Shown here one piece after another: positions 23,930 to 33,309 of a stretch of 52,351 bases of DNA. Under the pieces are notes generated by a model. The model had not been told where the DNA came from, made no database searches, and saw only the letters and a list, made by a program, of their open reading frames with translations. Made by a program: the position numbers and the translations under genes. Position 1 is the first letter of the stretch; the number at the start of each line of letters is the position of its first letter. The stretch comes from Alphaproteobacteria bacterium (GTDB taxonomy: Bacteria > Pseudomonadota > Alphaproteobacteria > JANQMY01): NCBI GenBank assembly GCA_028279895.1, contig JANQMY010000357.1, positions 1 to 52,351 on the forward strand, read 5' to 3'.

Positions 23930-24742
23930 ATGCGCAACAAATTCATCACTTTGGGCCTGGTTGCGGGCCTGTCGATAGCACTCGCGGCGTGTGGCGGCGT
24001 TTCCGACTTCCTTGACCGCAGCGATACGGGCGAATCGGCGCGCAGCATGTCCGGCAAGGGGGTATCCAAACAGGGCGTCGGCGGCATGCGCCCGCGCGAA
24101 ACGGTCAAAGAACGCCCGAATTATCAGGCATCCAAAGCGACGCAGGCTCAAAGCCGCCAAAGCGAGACGCCTGGAGCCACGGCGCCCGCCCCGCAAGCCA
24201 CCGCCGCTTTGGCACCGGTGCGCCCCAGTAACTCACCGGCCGGCCTCACCATCGCCAGCACCCAGGAAAATCTGGAAGCCGTGATCTCACGCGCCGCCAT
24301 CAGCCAGCGCCAGTTTTCTCAGGTGCAGAACCGGCACCTGCGAAACATCGCGCAATTTGAGATCGCGCAGAATGCCCTGGTCGGCCAGTTGGGCGCCGGC
24401 GCCGTGGCCGGAGACCCGGTCTTGCTGAACCAGTGGAACACGACCCAATCGGCGCTTAACCAGGTAACGTCCGACCTCAACGGACTTAATGCCGCCGCAG
24501 CATCTTTGCGCAGCGAACAAACCAACCTAGCGGCGCTGAAGGAACAATTGCCGATCGACTCCACCCTGTCCTCGCAAGACGCTCAGCAACTCGGCATCTT
24601 AAGAGGCAACATCACGGAAACCGAAAACAGCATTCAGACCATGCTGTCGCGCATTGCGCCGCTGGTGGACGAAAAGGATCGATTTGTAAAAAAGGCGCAA
24701 GGCGATTTGCGTCAGCTCGAATCCCAGGTCCGCGGTAACTAG
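23930..24742 (+). CDS. Predicted lipoprotein with helical C-terminal region
   Basis: A 270-residue protein with a lipoprotein signal (MRNKFITLGLVAGLSIALAA, lipobox LAAC with Cys21). A long low-complexity, Gln/Ala/Pro-rich linker follows (about 50-105). The helical C-terminal part (LEAVISRAAISQRQFSQVQN, TLSSQDAQQLGILRGNITET) probably forms a coiled coil. It should be anchored to the outer or inner membrane facing the periplasm. No family is recognised. It is the first chromosomal gene outside the element. The DASS transporter gene follows after 18 bases. Confidence 0.75.
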   Translation: MRNKFITLGLVAGLSIALAACGGVSDFLDRSDTGESARSMSGKGVSKQGVGGMRPRETVKERPNYQASKATQAQSRQSETPGATAPAPQATAALAPVRPSNSPAGLTIASTQENLEAVISRAAISQRQFSQVQNRHLRNIAQFEIAQNALVGQLGAGAVAGDPVLLNQWNTTQSALNQVTSDLNGLNAAAASLRSEQTNLAALKEQLPIDSTLSSQDAQQLGILRGNITETENSIQTMLSRIAPLVDEKDRFVKKAQGDLRQLESQVRGN

Positions 24743-24760
24743 CGCGCGCCCCCGCCCCTC

Positions 24761-26203
24761 ATGTTGTCGCGCTGGCCCATCGGCCTGATCGCCGGCCTTG
24801 CGGCCAGCTTGACCGTCTTGGTGATTCCGCCACCCGAGGGCCTGGCGCCCGAAGCTTGGGCCGCGCTCGCGGTGGCGCTTCTCATGGCGATCTGGTGGAC
24901 CACCGAAGCCATTCCGATTTCCGCCACCGCCTTACTGCCGCTGGCGCTCTTTCCGCTGCTGGGGATCATGCCCATGCGTGACGCCGCAGCGCCTTACGCC
25001 AACCCGCTGGTCTATCTGTTTCTCGGCGGTTTCCTGATCGCCGCGGCCATGCAGCGTTGGGATTTGCATCGGCGCATCGCCCTTAACATCGCGGTGCGCA
25101 CCGGCACCAGCCCCAGCCGCTTGGTGGCCGGATTTATGTTGGCCACCGCTTTTCTCAGTATGTGGATCAGCAACACGGCCACGGCCATGATGATGCTGCC
25201 GATTGCCCTGTCGGTGATCGCAGTGGTAACGGGCGAAAAAGAAGGCGCCGTGCCCGCACATACCGCGTTCGGCACCAGCCTGCTGCTGGGCATCGCCTAT
25301 GCGGCCAGCATCGGCGGCATGGGCACCCTGGTGGGCACGCCGCCCAACGCCTTTCTGTCCGGGTTCTTTTCGGAGACCTACGGCATCGAAATCGGCTTTG
25401 CCCAGTGGATGCTGGTGGCCATGCCCGTGGTCTTCGTTTTATTGCCGCTGTGCTGGTTCGTGCTGACCAAGCTGGTCTACCGGGCACCGGCGCCGGCAGG
25501 TCAAGAAGACGGGCATGCGGTGCTGGCGGCTGCCCGCGACGCCCTAGGCAGCCCGACCTCCGCCGAATGGCGTATTGGAATCGTCTTTGCCGCAGTCGCT
25601 GTCCTGTGGATGTCGCGCCCCTTGCTAAGCTCCGTCCCCGGATTGTCGGGTCTGTCGGACCCGGGCATCGCCATCGCGGCGGGCATTCTTTTGTTCGTTA
25701 TCCCGGCCGGTGCCGTGTCGCCGAAGCGGAACCTTCTGGTGTGGGACGACACGCGGAAAGTGCCGTGGGGCGTGCTTATCCTGTTCGGCGGCGGTTTGTC
25801 GCTGGCCAGCGCCATCAGCAAGACGGGCCTGGCGGCGTGGCTGGGCACGCAGCTTGGCGATGCATCTGTGCTTCCGCCGGTGCTTTTCATCCTGTTGATC
25901 GCCGCCGTCGTTATTCTGTTGACGGAGATCACCAGCAACCTGGCCACCACAGCGGCTTTTCTGCCGGTGATTGCTGCCGTGGCCGACGGGGCCGGACTCG
26001 CCCCGCTATCGCTGGCGGTGCCTGCCGCCATGGCCGCAAGCTGCGCCTTTATGCTGCCGGTGGCAACGCCACCCAATGCCATCGTCTTCGGATCGGAGCG
26101 CTTGACCATCCGCGATATGATGCGTGCGGGGATTTACATGAACCTGTTGGCGGTGCTGGCCATCGGCGCCGCGGCGACATTCCTGGTACCGATCATCTTC
26201 TAG
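24761..26203 (+). CDS. DASS (SLC13) family anion/dicarboxylate transporter
   Basis: A 480-residue polytopic membrane protein with the two SNT signatures of divalent-anion:sodium symporters (MWISNTATAMMMLP, and TEITSNLATTAAFLP in the second half), EGLAPEAWAALAVALLMAIWW near the start and LFGGGLSLASAISKTGLA in the middle. The family imports succinate, citrate or related acids with sodium, or sulfate. The substrate cannot be told from sequence alone. It is convergent with the P1-peptidase gene with a four-base overlap of the ends (26,200-26,203). Downstream of the lipoprotein gene by 18 bases, possibly cotranscribed. Confidence 0.85.
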   Translation: MLSRWPIGLIAGLAASLTVLVIPPPEGLAPEAWAALAVALLMAIWWTTEAIPISATALLPLALFPLLGIMPMRDAAAPYANPLVYLFLGGFLIAAAMQRWDLHRRIALNIAVRTGTSPSRLVAGFMLATAFLSMWISNTATAMMMLPIALSVIAVVTGEKEGAVPAHTAFGTSLLLGIAYAASIGGMGTLVGTPPNAFLSGFFSETYGIEIGFAQWMLVAMPVVFVLLPLCWFVLTKLVYRAPAPAGQEDGHAVLAAARDALGSPTSAEWRIGIVFAAVAVLWMSRPLLSSVPGLSGLSDPGIAIAAGILLFVIPAGAVSPKRNLLVWDDTRKVPWGVLILFGGGLSLASAISKTGLAAWLGTQLGDASVLPPVLFILLIAAVVILLTEITSNLATTAAFLPVIAAVADGAGLAPLSLAVPAAMAASCAFMLPVATPPNAIVFGSERLTIRDMMRAGIYMNLLAVLAIGAAATFLVPIIF

Positions 26204-27225
26204 GTGATCCCAAACATATCCCGGTAGCTGGTCATGCCGCCGACGGACTCGGCGGCGTACACGCCCCGGGCAATTGCGCGCGCCATGCAGTCTGCGGCAA
26301 TGGAGCCGATGATAGAGACAGCAGCAGCTTTTGGTTCGTCGGGCGTCCGCGCCCCCGTCGAAACGGCGAAGACCACATCACCGTCCCCCATCGTATGGAT
26401 CGGCCGGATCGCGCGGGCATAGCCGTCCTGCGCCATCATCGCCACACGCTTCAGCTCTGCCGGCGAAAGCGCCACATTGGTGGCAATAATGCCGATGGTC
26501 GTGTTGGCGCCGGCCGCATTCGCAGCCCCGGCTTTCGTATCGTCCGGCATGCCCGCAACAGCGGCCATTGACTGGGCATCCGGGCGGACACCGCCAAATT
26601 CCATTCCCTGTTCGAAGGGCCAGGCCCAAAATGCGCCACTGTCTGGCATCACCGGCGACCCGCCGGGGTTGACCGCCACCAGCGCGCCCACCTGGACACC
26701 GTCCGCGGCCACAACCGACGCACTGCCGAGACCGCCCTTATAGGCCCCTGCCTTCGCCCCCAAGCCAGCCCCCACATTCCCCAGGGCAAAGTCACCGCCC
26801 ATATGCGCCAGGGCCGCACGCCCCAATCGATCATAGGGCGGTTCTTCCCCCCAACTCTTGTCACCGCCATTGGACAGATCGAACAAAATAGCCGCCGGCA
26901 CGATGGGCGAGACATGGGGCGCGCCGGGAATTTGGTAGCCTTGCCCCCGCGCGCCCAGCACCGCCGCCACGCCGGAGGCTGCAGCCAGCCCATAGGCCGA
27001 TCCGCCCGACAAAACGACCGCATCCACGGCATCCACCAGACAGGTCGCATCGAGCGCGTCGGTTCCGCGCGTGGCCGGTCCGCCGCCCCGCACGTCGACG
27101 GCCGCCGTAAGGCGACGGTCGGCGGTCAAAACACTTATCCCGGTGAGGATTTTTTCATCGACCGCATGGCCGACCTGTATCCCGTCCACATCGGTGATAA
27201 GGTTGCGGGGTCCCACGTCAAACAT
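26200..27225 (-). CDS. P1-family peptidase (DmpA/L-aminopeptidase-D-esterase type)
   Basis: A 341-residue protein of the DmpA family. These are made as a precursor that cleaves itself to give a subunit with a Ser/Thr N-terminal nucleophile. Family marks: GPRNLITDVDGIQVGHA near the start, VDVRGGGPATRGTDAL, VDAVVLSGGSAYGLAAASGV, and the processing site GANTTIGIIATNVALSPAEL, where the first Thr after Asn is the likely nucleophile. ATG 27225 is preferred over the upstream GTG 27279, because it gives the usual N-terminus and leaves 65 bases to the divergent ggt-like gene for promoters. Substrates in the family are small peptides, amides or beta-peptides. Confidence 0.85.
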   Translation of the reverse strand: MFDVGPRNLITDVDGIQVGHAVDEKILTGISVLTADRRLTAAVDVRGGGPATRGTDALDATCLVDAVDAVVLSGGSAYGLAAASGVAAVLGARGQGYQIPGAPHVSPIVPAAILFDLSNGGDKSWGEEPPYDRLGRAALAHMGGDFALGNVGAGLGAKAGAYKGGLGSASVVAADGVQVGALVAVNPGGSPVMPDSGAFWAWPFEQGMEFGGVRPDAQSMAAVAGMPDDTKAGAANAAGANTTIGIIATNVALSPAELKRVAMMAQDGYARAIRPIHTMGDGDVVFAVSTGARTPDEPKAAAVSIIGSIAADCMARAIARGVYAAESVGGMTSYRDMFGIT

Positions 27226-27290
27226 CGGCGCATTTAAGGCGGGGTGAGGGCACGGGTCAAATCGCACCAACAACGACACCTGACATCATC

Positions 27291-29057
27291 ATGACTTACC
27301 GCTTGTTCCTTACTCGCTTTGCTGCTCTCGGCCTTGCCGCCCTTATCGTGACCGGGTGCGGCAATGGACCGACCCTGCCCGATTGGGCGCCGTTTTCGGG
27401 CGCGGCCGATTCGCCCAAAGTCGACGGGCCGCAAATGGTCAGTTCCGCCAACCCGTTGGCAAGCCAGGCGGGACTGGACGTGCTGAAAAAGGGCGGATCG
27501 GCCGTAGATGCGGCCATCGCGGTCCAAGCCGTGTTGACCCTGGTGGAGCCGCAATCGTCGGGCATCGGCGGTGGGGCGTTTTTGATGCATTGGTCGCCGA
27601 AAACCCAGAAAGTGATCGCCTATGATGGGCGGGAAAAGGCACCGGCCGCCGCAACACCTGAACTGTTCCTGGATGACACGGGCAAGCCCTTCGACTTTTT
27701 GACCGCCGTGCGCAGCGGCCGTTCCGTGGGCGTACCGGGCGCCATTGCTATGTTGGCGGAGGCTCATGAAGAACATGGGCGCCTGCCTTGGGCCGAGCTT
27801 TTCGAACCCGCCATCACCTTGTCGGAACAGGGGTTCGAGGTATCTCCACGGCTTAATCGCATGATGACGCTTGTCCCCGGGTTCGGCGAAACGCCGGCCG
27901 GCAAGGCGCTGTTCTTCGACGCCGACGGCACGCCATTTCCACCGGGGCATCTGCTCAAGAATCCCGACCTGGCGGACTCGCTGCGGACCATTGCCGCCGA
28001 AGGCCCCGAGGGCTTTTACACGGGCGCCATTGCCGAAAAAATCGTTGCCGCCGTGCAGAACGCGCCTGCCAATCCCGGCGCCATGACGCTCGAGGACCTT
28101 GCGTCCTACGAACCCAAAAAGCGCGAGGCGATCTGCAAACCCTACCGCACATGGACCGTTTGCGGCATGCCGCCCCCGTCTTCCGGCGGCGCCACGGTCA
28201 TGCAAATTCTGTCGCTGATTGAAGGCTTCGACATGGCCGCGTTGGCGCCGTCGTCGGTGGAGGCCGTGCATCTGATCACGGAAGCATCGCGCCTGGCCTA
28301 TGCCGACCGGGCACTTTACCTGGCCGACTCCGACTTTGTGGAGATCCCGCTGGACGCGCTGCTCGACAAGGGCTATCTGGCGGAGCGCGCCACCACAATC
28401 CGAACAGACCGGTCGTTAGGCATCGCCAAAGCGGGCACGCCGACCAAAAAAGATAGCCGCCTGAGTCCCCATACGACGCGGGAAGCCCCATCCACCAGCC
28501 ATTTCAGCATTGTGGATGGGGACGGCAATGCGGTGTCCATGACCACGACGGTGGAGTTCGTGTTCGGCAGCAATCTGATCGCAGGCGGCTTCATTCTTAA
28601 CAATCAGCTTACAGACTTTTCACTGGCCCCGGTGGTAAATGGCCGGCAGGTGGCGAACGCCCCCGATGGCGGCAAGCGGCCGCGCAGTTCCATGTCGCCC
28701 ACCTTGATCTTCGACGAACAGGGCAACCTCTACGCGCTGGTCGGATCGCCCGGCGGCAGCCGCATCATCGCCTATGTGGCAAAAACCTTGGTTGGGCTCA
28801 TGGATTGGGGGCTCGACATGCAAACAGCTGTTGCGTTACCTCATCATGTCAACCGCAATGGCTTGTTGGAGCTGGAGGAAGGCACGGCCATCGTCGATCT
28901 GGCGCCGGAACTGGAGAGGCTGGGACACGAAATCAAAATCCGCCCACTGAACAGTGGCCTGCATGGTATTCGCGTGCTGCCTGACGGCACGTTGGAAGGC
29001 GGCGCCGACCCGCGCCGGGAAGGCGTGGCGCTGAGCGACCGGAACGCCGCGCCATAG
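27291..29057 (+). CDS. ggt: Gamma-glutamyltransferase, lipoprotein form
   Basis: A 588-residue enzyme that hydrolyses or transfers the gamma-glutamyl group of glutathione and related peptides in the periplasm. The N-terminus is a lipoprotein signal (lipobox VTGC, Cys at about 23). The mature part starts with QMVSSANPLASQAGLDVLKK and AVLTLVEPQSSGIGGGAFLM. The autoprocessing site is TSHFSIVDGDGN, with Thr402 as predicted nucleophile. GSPGGSRIIAYVAKTLVG and the downstream AVALPHHVNRNG follow. All the usual catalytic residues appear present. It is divergent from the P1-peptidase gene, which suggests joint use of small peptides. Confidence 0.92.
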   Translation: MTYRLFLTRFAALGLAALIVTGCGNGPTLPDWAPFSGAADSPKVDGPQMVSSANPLASQAGLDVLKKGGSAVDAAIAVQAVLTLVEPQSSGIGGGAFLMHWSPKTQKVIAYDGREKAPAAATPELFLDDTGKPFDFLTAVRSGRSVGVPGAIAMLAEAHEEHGRLPWAELFEPAITLSEQGFEVSPRLNRMMTLVPGFGETPAGKALFFDADGTPFPPGHLLKNPDLADSLRTIAAEGPEGFYTGAIAEKIVAAVQNAPANPGAMTLEDLASYEPKKREAICKPYRTWTVCGMPPPSSGGATVMQILSLIEGFDMAALAPSSVEAVHLITEASRLAYADRALYLADSDFVEIPLDALLDKGYLAERATTIRTDRSLGIAKAGTPTKKDSRLSPHTTREAPSTSHFSIVDGDGNAVSMTTTVEFVFGSNLIAGGFILNNQLTDFSLAPVVNGRQVANAPDGGKRPRSSMSPTLIFDEQGNLYALVGSPGGSRIIAYVAKTLVGLMDWGLDMQTAVALPHHVNRNGLLELEEGTAIVDLAPELERLGHEIKIRPLNSGLHGIRVLPDGTLEGGADPRREGVALSDRNAAP

Positions 29058-29122
29058 AGCGCCTCGGTTCTCGCGCCTGCAGACAAGGCTCAATCCCGTT
29101 GAGCGATCTGGAAGCGTTCGCT

Positions 29123-30082
29123 TTAGCTTCTGGCGATCGCCGCAAGCCCGCGAAGGGCGACGTCTTTTGCCGTGATCAAATAGGTGGGCATGGGTTCAAG
29201 ATAGGTGTTGAACCGGCCCTTAAGTTCGAAGCGGCGCCGGAACAGGGCCGCATCGAAAAGATCCCCCCACTGAGGAATAATACCACCGGCAATGTAAACG
29301 CCGCCGGTGGCCCCGAAGGCCAACGCCAAATCTCCGGCCACCGCGCCGAGCCAGCCCGTAAAAAGCCGAACGGTTTCCGTAGCCACGGGGTCGGTGCCAC
29401 GCCGCGCCGCCGACACGATATCGACGGCCGTGGGTTTCGCGTCGCGGGTTTGGCCGTCCAGCGCTGACAGCGCCGCATACAGCGTTTCAAGGCCGGGACC
29501 GGATACCACCCGTTCCGCCGACACATGGCCGAATTCCTGCAGCAGTTGGTAAATCACCGAGATTTCCCGGTTGTTGGCAGGCGCCAAATCCACATGGCCG
29601 CCTTCGCCGGTCACCGGCACCCAACCGCCGCACCCGTCAGGCACCAACCCCGCCACCCCTAAACCGGTCCCCGGCCCCACGGCCACTTTCGGACCGGCGC
29701 CCGGTACGGCGTCGTCACACCCAAGCGGTAACAGATCGTCTGCGCCCAAGCCCGGCAGCGCGACCGCAACGGCCCCGAAATCGTTGACCAGATGAACCTT
29801 GGACACGCCCAACACATCCGCGATTTCCCCACCGTTCACGGTCCACGGACAGTTGGTCATCTGTATGACATCGTCCTGCACAGGCCCCGCCGCACACACG
29901 GCCGCCGCGCCAATGGTGACCCCGTCATGGCGGTCCAGGAAATCGCGCAAGGCGCTGGGCAAGTCGGGATACATGGCGGTCAGCCAGACGGAGGGCTCCG
30001 ACGGCATCCGGTCCGGTGCGGCCAGCGCAAAGCGCGCATGGGTCCCCCCGATATCGGCCACCAAAATGTGCGAAGACGACAT
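29123..30082 (-). CDS. glk: Glucokinase
   Basis: A 319-residue ATP-dependent hexokinase of the bacterial Glk type. The phosphate-binding motif LVADIGGTHARFAL (residues 7-20), the substrate strand VHLVNDFGAVAVALPGL with catalytic Asp, and the ATP-side VAVGPGTGLGVAGL and VPVTGEGGHVDLAP are all present, as is GGVYIAGGIIPQWGDLF. It would convert glucose, for example released from trehalose, to glucose-6-phosphate, a substrate of trehalose-6-phosphate synthase encoded next door. It is the last gene of the minus-strand trehalose cluster, nine bases after otsA. Confidence 0.93.
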   Translation of the reverse strand: MSSSHILVADIGGTHARFALAAPDRMPSEPSVWLTAMYPDLPSALRDFLDRHDGVTIGAAAVCAAGPVQDDVIQMTNCPWTVNGGEIADVLGVSKVHLVNDFGAVAVALPGLGADDLLPLGCDDAVPGAGPKVAVGPGTGLGVAGLVPDGCGGWVPVTGEGGHVDLAPANNREISVIYQLLQEFGHVSAERVVSGPGLETLYAALSALDGQTRDAKPTAVDIVSAARRGTDPVATETVRLFTGWLGAVAGDLALAFGATGGVYIAGGIIPQWGDLFDAALFRRRFELKGRFNTYLEPMPTYLITAKDVALRGLAAIARS

Positions 30083-30091
30083 AGGTGGAAA

Positions 30092-31474
30092 TCAGGCGGC
30101 TTCGCGCCGCTCCACCGATTTCATGCCCTCTATGAAATTGTCGCGCCAGATATTCACATTATTGGCCAGCAAATCGGGCATCATGGTTTGGTGCCGGTCG
30201 CGCCGTTCTTGGAGCGTCATATTCAGCGCCTCGTGCACCGCATCCGCCACCGCCTTCACATCGTAGGGATTGACGATGAGCGCCGACCGCAATTGCGACG
30301 CAGCGCCGGCAAAGCGGGACAAGATCAGGACGCCCGGATCTTCAGGGTCTTGCGCCGCCACATATTCCTTGGCCACCAAATTCATGCCGTCGCGCAGCGG
30401 CGTGACCAGACCGATCCGGCTGGCGCGGTAAAGACCCGCCAATTGGTGGCGCGAAAAGCTGCGGTTAAGGTAACGCAAAGGCGTCCAATCGAATTCCGCG
30501 AAGCGTCCGTTGATGCGTCCGGACGCACCTTCCAGTTCGTGGCGGATGTCCACATATTCTTCCACTTCCGTGCGCGACACCGGCGCAATCTGCATGAAGC
30601 TAACCTTGCGGTGCACGTCGGAATGGTCTTCCAGGAGACGCTCGAAGGACTCGAAACGCTCCGGCAAGCCCTTCGTGTAGTCCAACCGATCGACCCCGAT
30701 GATCTGGTGGCGCCCCTTCAGCATCTCGCGCATGCTGGTATACTGATTAATCGCTTCGGGAGAATCCGCGGACTGGACGAACGTCTCCGTGTCGATCCCG
30801 ATGGGAAACGTGCGCACTTCGATGGTCCGCCCGAAAGCGCGGGCCTTGTTTTCCCACACCTCGCCGCCCAATTCACGCACCACATAGTCTTGAAACATGC
30901 GCCGGTCGCGGTCGGTTTGAAACCCGAGAACATCATATGCGAACAACGCTTCCACAAGCTTGTCGTGACGCGGCAAGGTAATGAAGACCTCGCGCGACGG
31001 GAACGGAATGTGCAAGAAAAAACCGATGGGCTGCGTGCACTTCAGCCGACGCAATTCCTGGCCAAAGGCGAGGAAGTGATAATCATGCACCCAAATGAGA
31101 TCGTTCGGTTGGAGCAACGGCACCAGGCCTTCCGCGAACTGCGCGTTGACCTGCTGATAGGTTTCGTAATAGCGCCGGTCGAACGAAGTAAGGTCGATAC
31201 GGTAGTGAAACAGCGGCCAAAGTGTCCGGTTGGCGAAACCGTTATAGTATTGCTCGTAATCCTGGTCGGTGAGGTCCAAGGTGGCCAGCGTAATATCGCC
31301 ATCCTGCACCATACGCAGCCGGCCATCATTGGCTTCGGAGGTTTCGCCGCTCCAGCCGTACCAGAGGCCACCTGCCGCGCTCAGCGCCTCCACCAGGGCC
31401 ACGGCCAGCCCCCCGGCACGGGCGGCGTCTTTCACGGTGCCCACTCTATTCGATACGACCACCAGGCGGTTCAT
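30092..31474 (-). CDS. otsA: Trehalose-6-phosphate synthase
   Basis: A 460-residue GT20 glycosyltransferase making trehalose-6-phosphate from UDP-glucose and glucose-6-phosphate. Recognisable are MNRLVVVSNRVG, GGLAVALVEAL, WVHDYHFLAFGQELRRL, IGFFLHIPFPSREVF, GVDRLDYTKGLPERFESFER and LRDGMNLVAKEYVAAQ. The start is ATG 31474 with GGGAGGAG just upstream. It overlaps the GH15 stop by ATGA, so it is translationally coupled. It acts together with otsB at the head of the same operon. Confidence 0.95.
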   Translation of the reverse strand: MNRLVVVSNRVGTVKDAARAGGLAVALVEALSAAGGLWYGWSGETSEANDGRLRMVQDGDITLATLDLTDQDYEQYYNGFANRTLWPLFHYRIDLTSFDRRYYETYQQVNAQFAEGLVPLLQPNDLIWVHDYHFLAFGQELRRLKCTQPIGFFLHIPFPSREVFITLPRHDKLVEALFAYDVLGFQTDRDRRMFQDYVVRELGGEVWENKARAFGRTIEVRTFPIGIDTETFVQSADSPEAINQYTSMREMLKGRHQIIGVDRLDYTKGLPERFESFERLLEDHSDVHRKVSFMQIAPVSRTEVEEYVDIRHELEGASGRINGRFAEFDWTPLRYLNRSFSRHQLAGLYRASRIGLVTPLRDGMNLVAKEYVAAQDPEDPGVLILSRFAGAASQLRSALIVNPYDVKAVADAVHEALNMTLQERRDRHQTMMPDLLANNVNIWRDNFIEGMKSVERREAA

Positions 31475-33255
31475 ACCCGCTCCTCCCACCGGGCGCTCAA
31501 GCCGCGCGCGGCATTTATAATGCCGACCAGCGAGTAGGTTTGAGGAAAATTGCCCCACAATTCGCCGGTCTGCGGATTTACGTCTTCAGACAAAAGCCCA
31601 AGATGATTACGACACGATAACATGGTTTCGAAAATCTCGCGGGCTTCTTGCATCCGCCCCGTGCGCACCAATGCATCAATGTACCAAAACGTGCAGATGT
31701 TGAAGGCATTTTCCGGCACGCCGAAATCATCGGCAATTTGATACCGGTAGAGGTGGTGGCCTTTTTTGAGGCCGCGTTCGATAGCTTTCACAGTGGATTG
31801 AAAGCGGGGATCCATCGGATCGATGAATCCCACTTCGGCCATGAGCAGCAGGCTCGCATCCAAACCGTCGCCGTCGAAGCTTTCGACAAAGGCGCCGATC
31901 TTGTCGTTCCAACTGCGTTTGAGAATGGTGTCCTTGATCGTGTCCGCGCGGTGCCGCCAGAAGATGGCCCGGTCCTTTTGCCGGATGTGGTGGGCGATCT
32001 TCGATAAACGGTCGCACGCAGCCCAACACATCAGGCTGGACGAGGTGTGGACGCGGGCGCGGGTGCGCAGTTCCCACATGCCGGCATCGGCTTGGTCATA
32101 TAATCGGAATGCCTGTTCGCCGACGGTTTCCAGCCGCCAGAAATCGTCATAGGACGTCGATTTCAGAAGCCGGCTGTCGAAAAATGCCTGGGACTCGGCC
32201 AGAATCACATTGCCGTACACATCGTGCTGGTAGTGCTCGTAGGCCTGATTGCCTACACGCACCGGCCCCATGCCGCGATAACCCACAAAATTGTCGATGG
32301 TACGCTCGGTCAGTTCCGATTCCAGGCCAATGCCGTAGACGGGCTGCAAGTGCCCATCATCACGCGCCATGCCCACAATGTTGGTCATGTAGCGGTGGAA
32401 ATCCTCCATGGTTTCGACTTCGGCCAGCGCATTCAGTGCCCGCACCACAAAAAAAGCGTCTCGCAGCCAGCAATATCGGTAATCCCAGTTGCGCTGGGAA
32501 TCAGGCGCCTCGGGAATACTGGTGGTCATGGCGGCAATGATCGCGCCGGTTTCTTCAAAGGCGCAGAGCTTCAGGGTAATCGCCGCTCGAATAACGGCTT
32601 CCTGCCATTCGATGGGCAAGGCCAGACGCCGCACCCAAACACGCCAATATTCGGTGGTACGTTCCTCGAAGTCCCGGGCGGTGTCTTCGATGCCGTTTTG
32701 CAGCGTCTCATCGGGCCCCAGCACAAGATCGAGCGGCCGCTGCAACACAAAAGGCGTTTCCTGCAACACATAGGAAACCGGCGCATTGGTGGTCAGGCGC
32801 AGAGTCAGCCCACTGGACACATAGCGCACATGATTGCTGCCATGGGTGATTTGCGGACCGACGCTGCCATACTCGAAGCGGGGCCGCATGCGAATGCGAA
32901 TACGTGGATTTCCGTGCAGCGGCCGAATCCGGCGCACCAATGTGTTCGGCCGGAACATGCGCCCCCGATTGTAGAAGCGTGGCGCGAAATCGATGATTTC
33001 GACGCTGCTGCCGTTATTGTCGTGCAGCACCGTCCGTAAGACCGCCGTGTTGCGCAGATACATTTGTTCGGACCGGGTATAGTTCTCCAGCGCAACATCG
33101 AAGAAGCCCGCTTGCGACCCATTCGAATTGACCAGCTCGTGGAAAACCGGATCACCGTCGAAACGCGGCATGCACGACCAGACGATCCGCGCCTTTTCAT
33201 CTATCAGTGCGCTGAACGAACAGTTCCCGATGACACCCAAATTGAGTGTGGACAT
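31471..33255 (-). CDS. Glycoside hydrolase family 15 protein (glucoamylase/trehalase-like)
   Basis: A 594-residue protein of the bacterial GH15 group. NLGVIGNCSFSALIDEKARI opens the N-terminal beta-sandwich. The alpha/alpha barrel has RNWDYRYCWLRDAFFVVRAL, GMWELRTRARVHTSSSLMCW (general acid Glu395) and LLSEDVNPQTGELWGNFPQT (second acidic residue about 557). GH15 members cleave alpha-linked glucose ends of starch-like oligomers, and some are trehalases. Lodged between otsB and otsA it is a candidate for trehalose turnover or for feeding glucose units, but specificity cannot be read. The gene overlaps otsA by four bases and is 54 bases behind otsB. Confidence 0.88.
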   Translation of the reverse strand: MSTLNLGVIGNCSFSALIDEKARIVWSCMPRFDGDPVFHELVNSNGSQAGFFDVALENYTRSEQMYLRNTAVLRTVLHDNNGSSVEIIDFAPRFYNRGRMFRPNTLVRRIRPLHGNPRIRIRMRPRFEYGSVGPQITHGSNHVRYVSSGLTLRLTTNAPVSYVLQETPFVLQRPLDLVLGPDETLQNGIEDTARDFEERTTEYWRVWVRRLALPIEWQEAVIRAAITLKLCAFEETGAIIAAMTTSIPEAPDSQRNWDYRYCWLRDAFFVVRALNALAEVETMEDFHRYMTNIVGMARDDGHLQPVYGIGLESELTERTIDNFVGYRGMGPVRVGNQAYEHYQHDVYGNVILAESQAFFDSRLLKSTSYDDFWRLETVGEQAFRLYDQADAGMWELRTRARVHTSSSLMCWAACDRLSKIAHHIRQKDRAIFWRHRADTIKDTILKRSWNDKIGAFVESFDGDGLDASLLLMAEVGFIDPMDPRFQSTVKAIERGLKKGHHLYRYQIADDFGVPENAFNICTFWYIDALVRTGRMQEAREIFETMLSCRNHLGLLSEDVNPQTGELWGNFPQTYSLVGIINAARGLSARWEERV

Positions 33256-33309
33256 ACGGCATTTTCCCCTTGGACGCTTTTGCCGGCGGCAATCGAGCGC
33301 CTCTAACCT

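Noticed and set aside
25162..26571. A 469-residue open frame overlapping the DASS transporter.
   Set aside because: It is another frame of the transporter, rich in Gly, Arg and His, and runs into the next gene.
27234..28271. A 345-residue minus-strand frame opposite ggt.
   Set aside because: Shadow of the gamma-glutamyltransferase; no domain visible.
29792..31537. A 581-residue plus-strand open frame opposite glk and otsA.
   Set aside because: It is the shadow of two well-recognised enzymes in high-G+C DNA; its translation has no recognisable domain and an unnatural His/Arg/Gln content.
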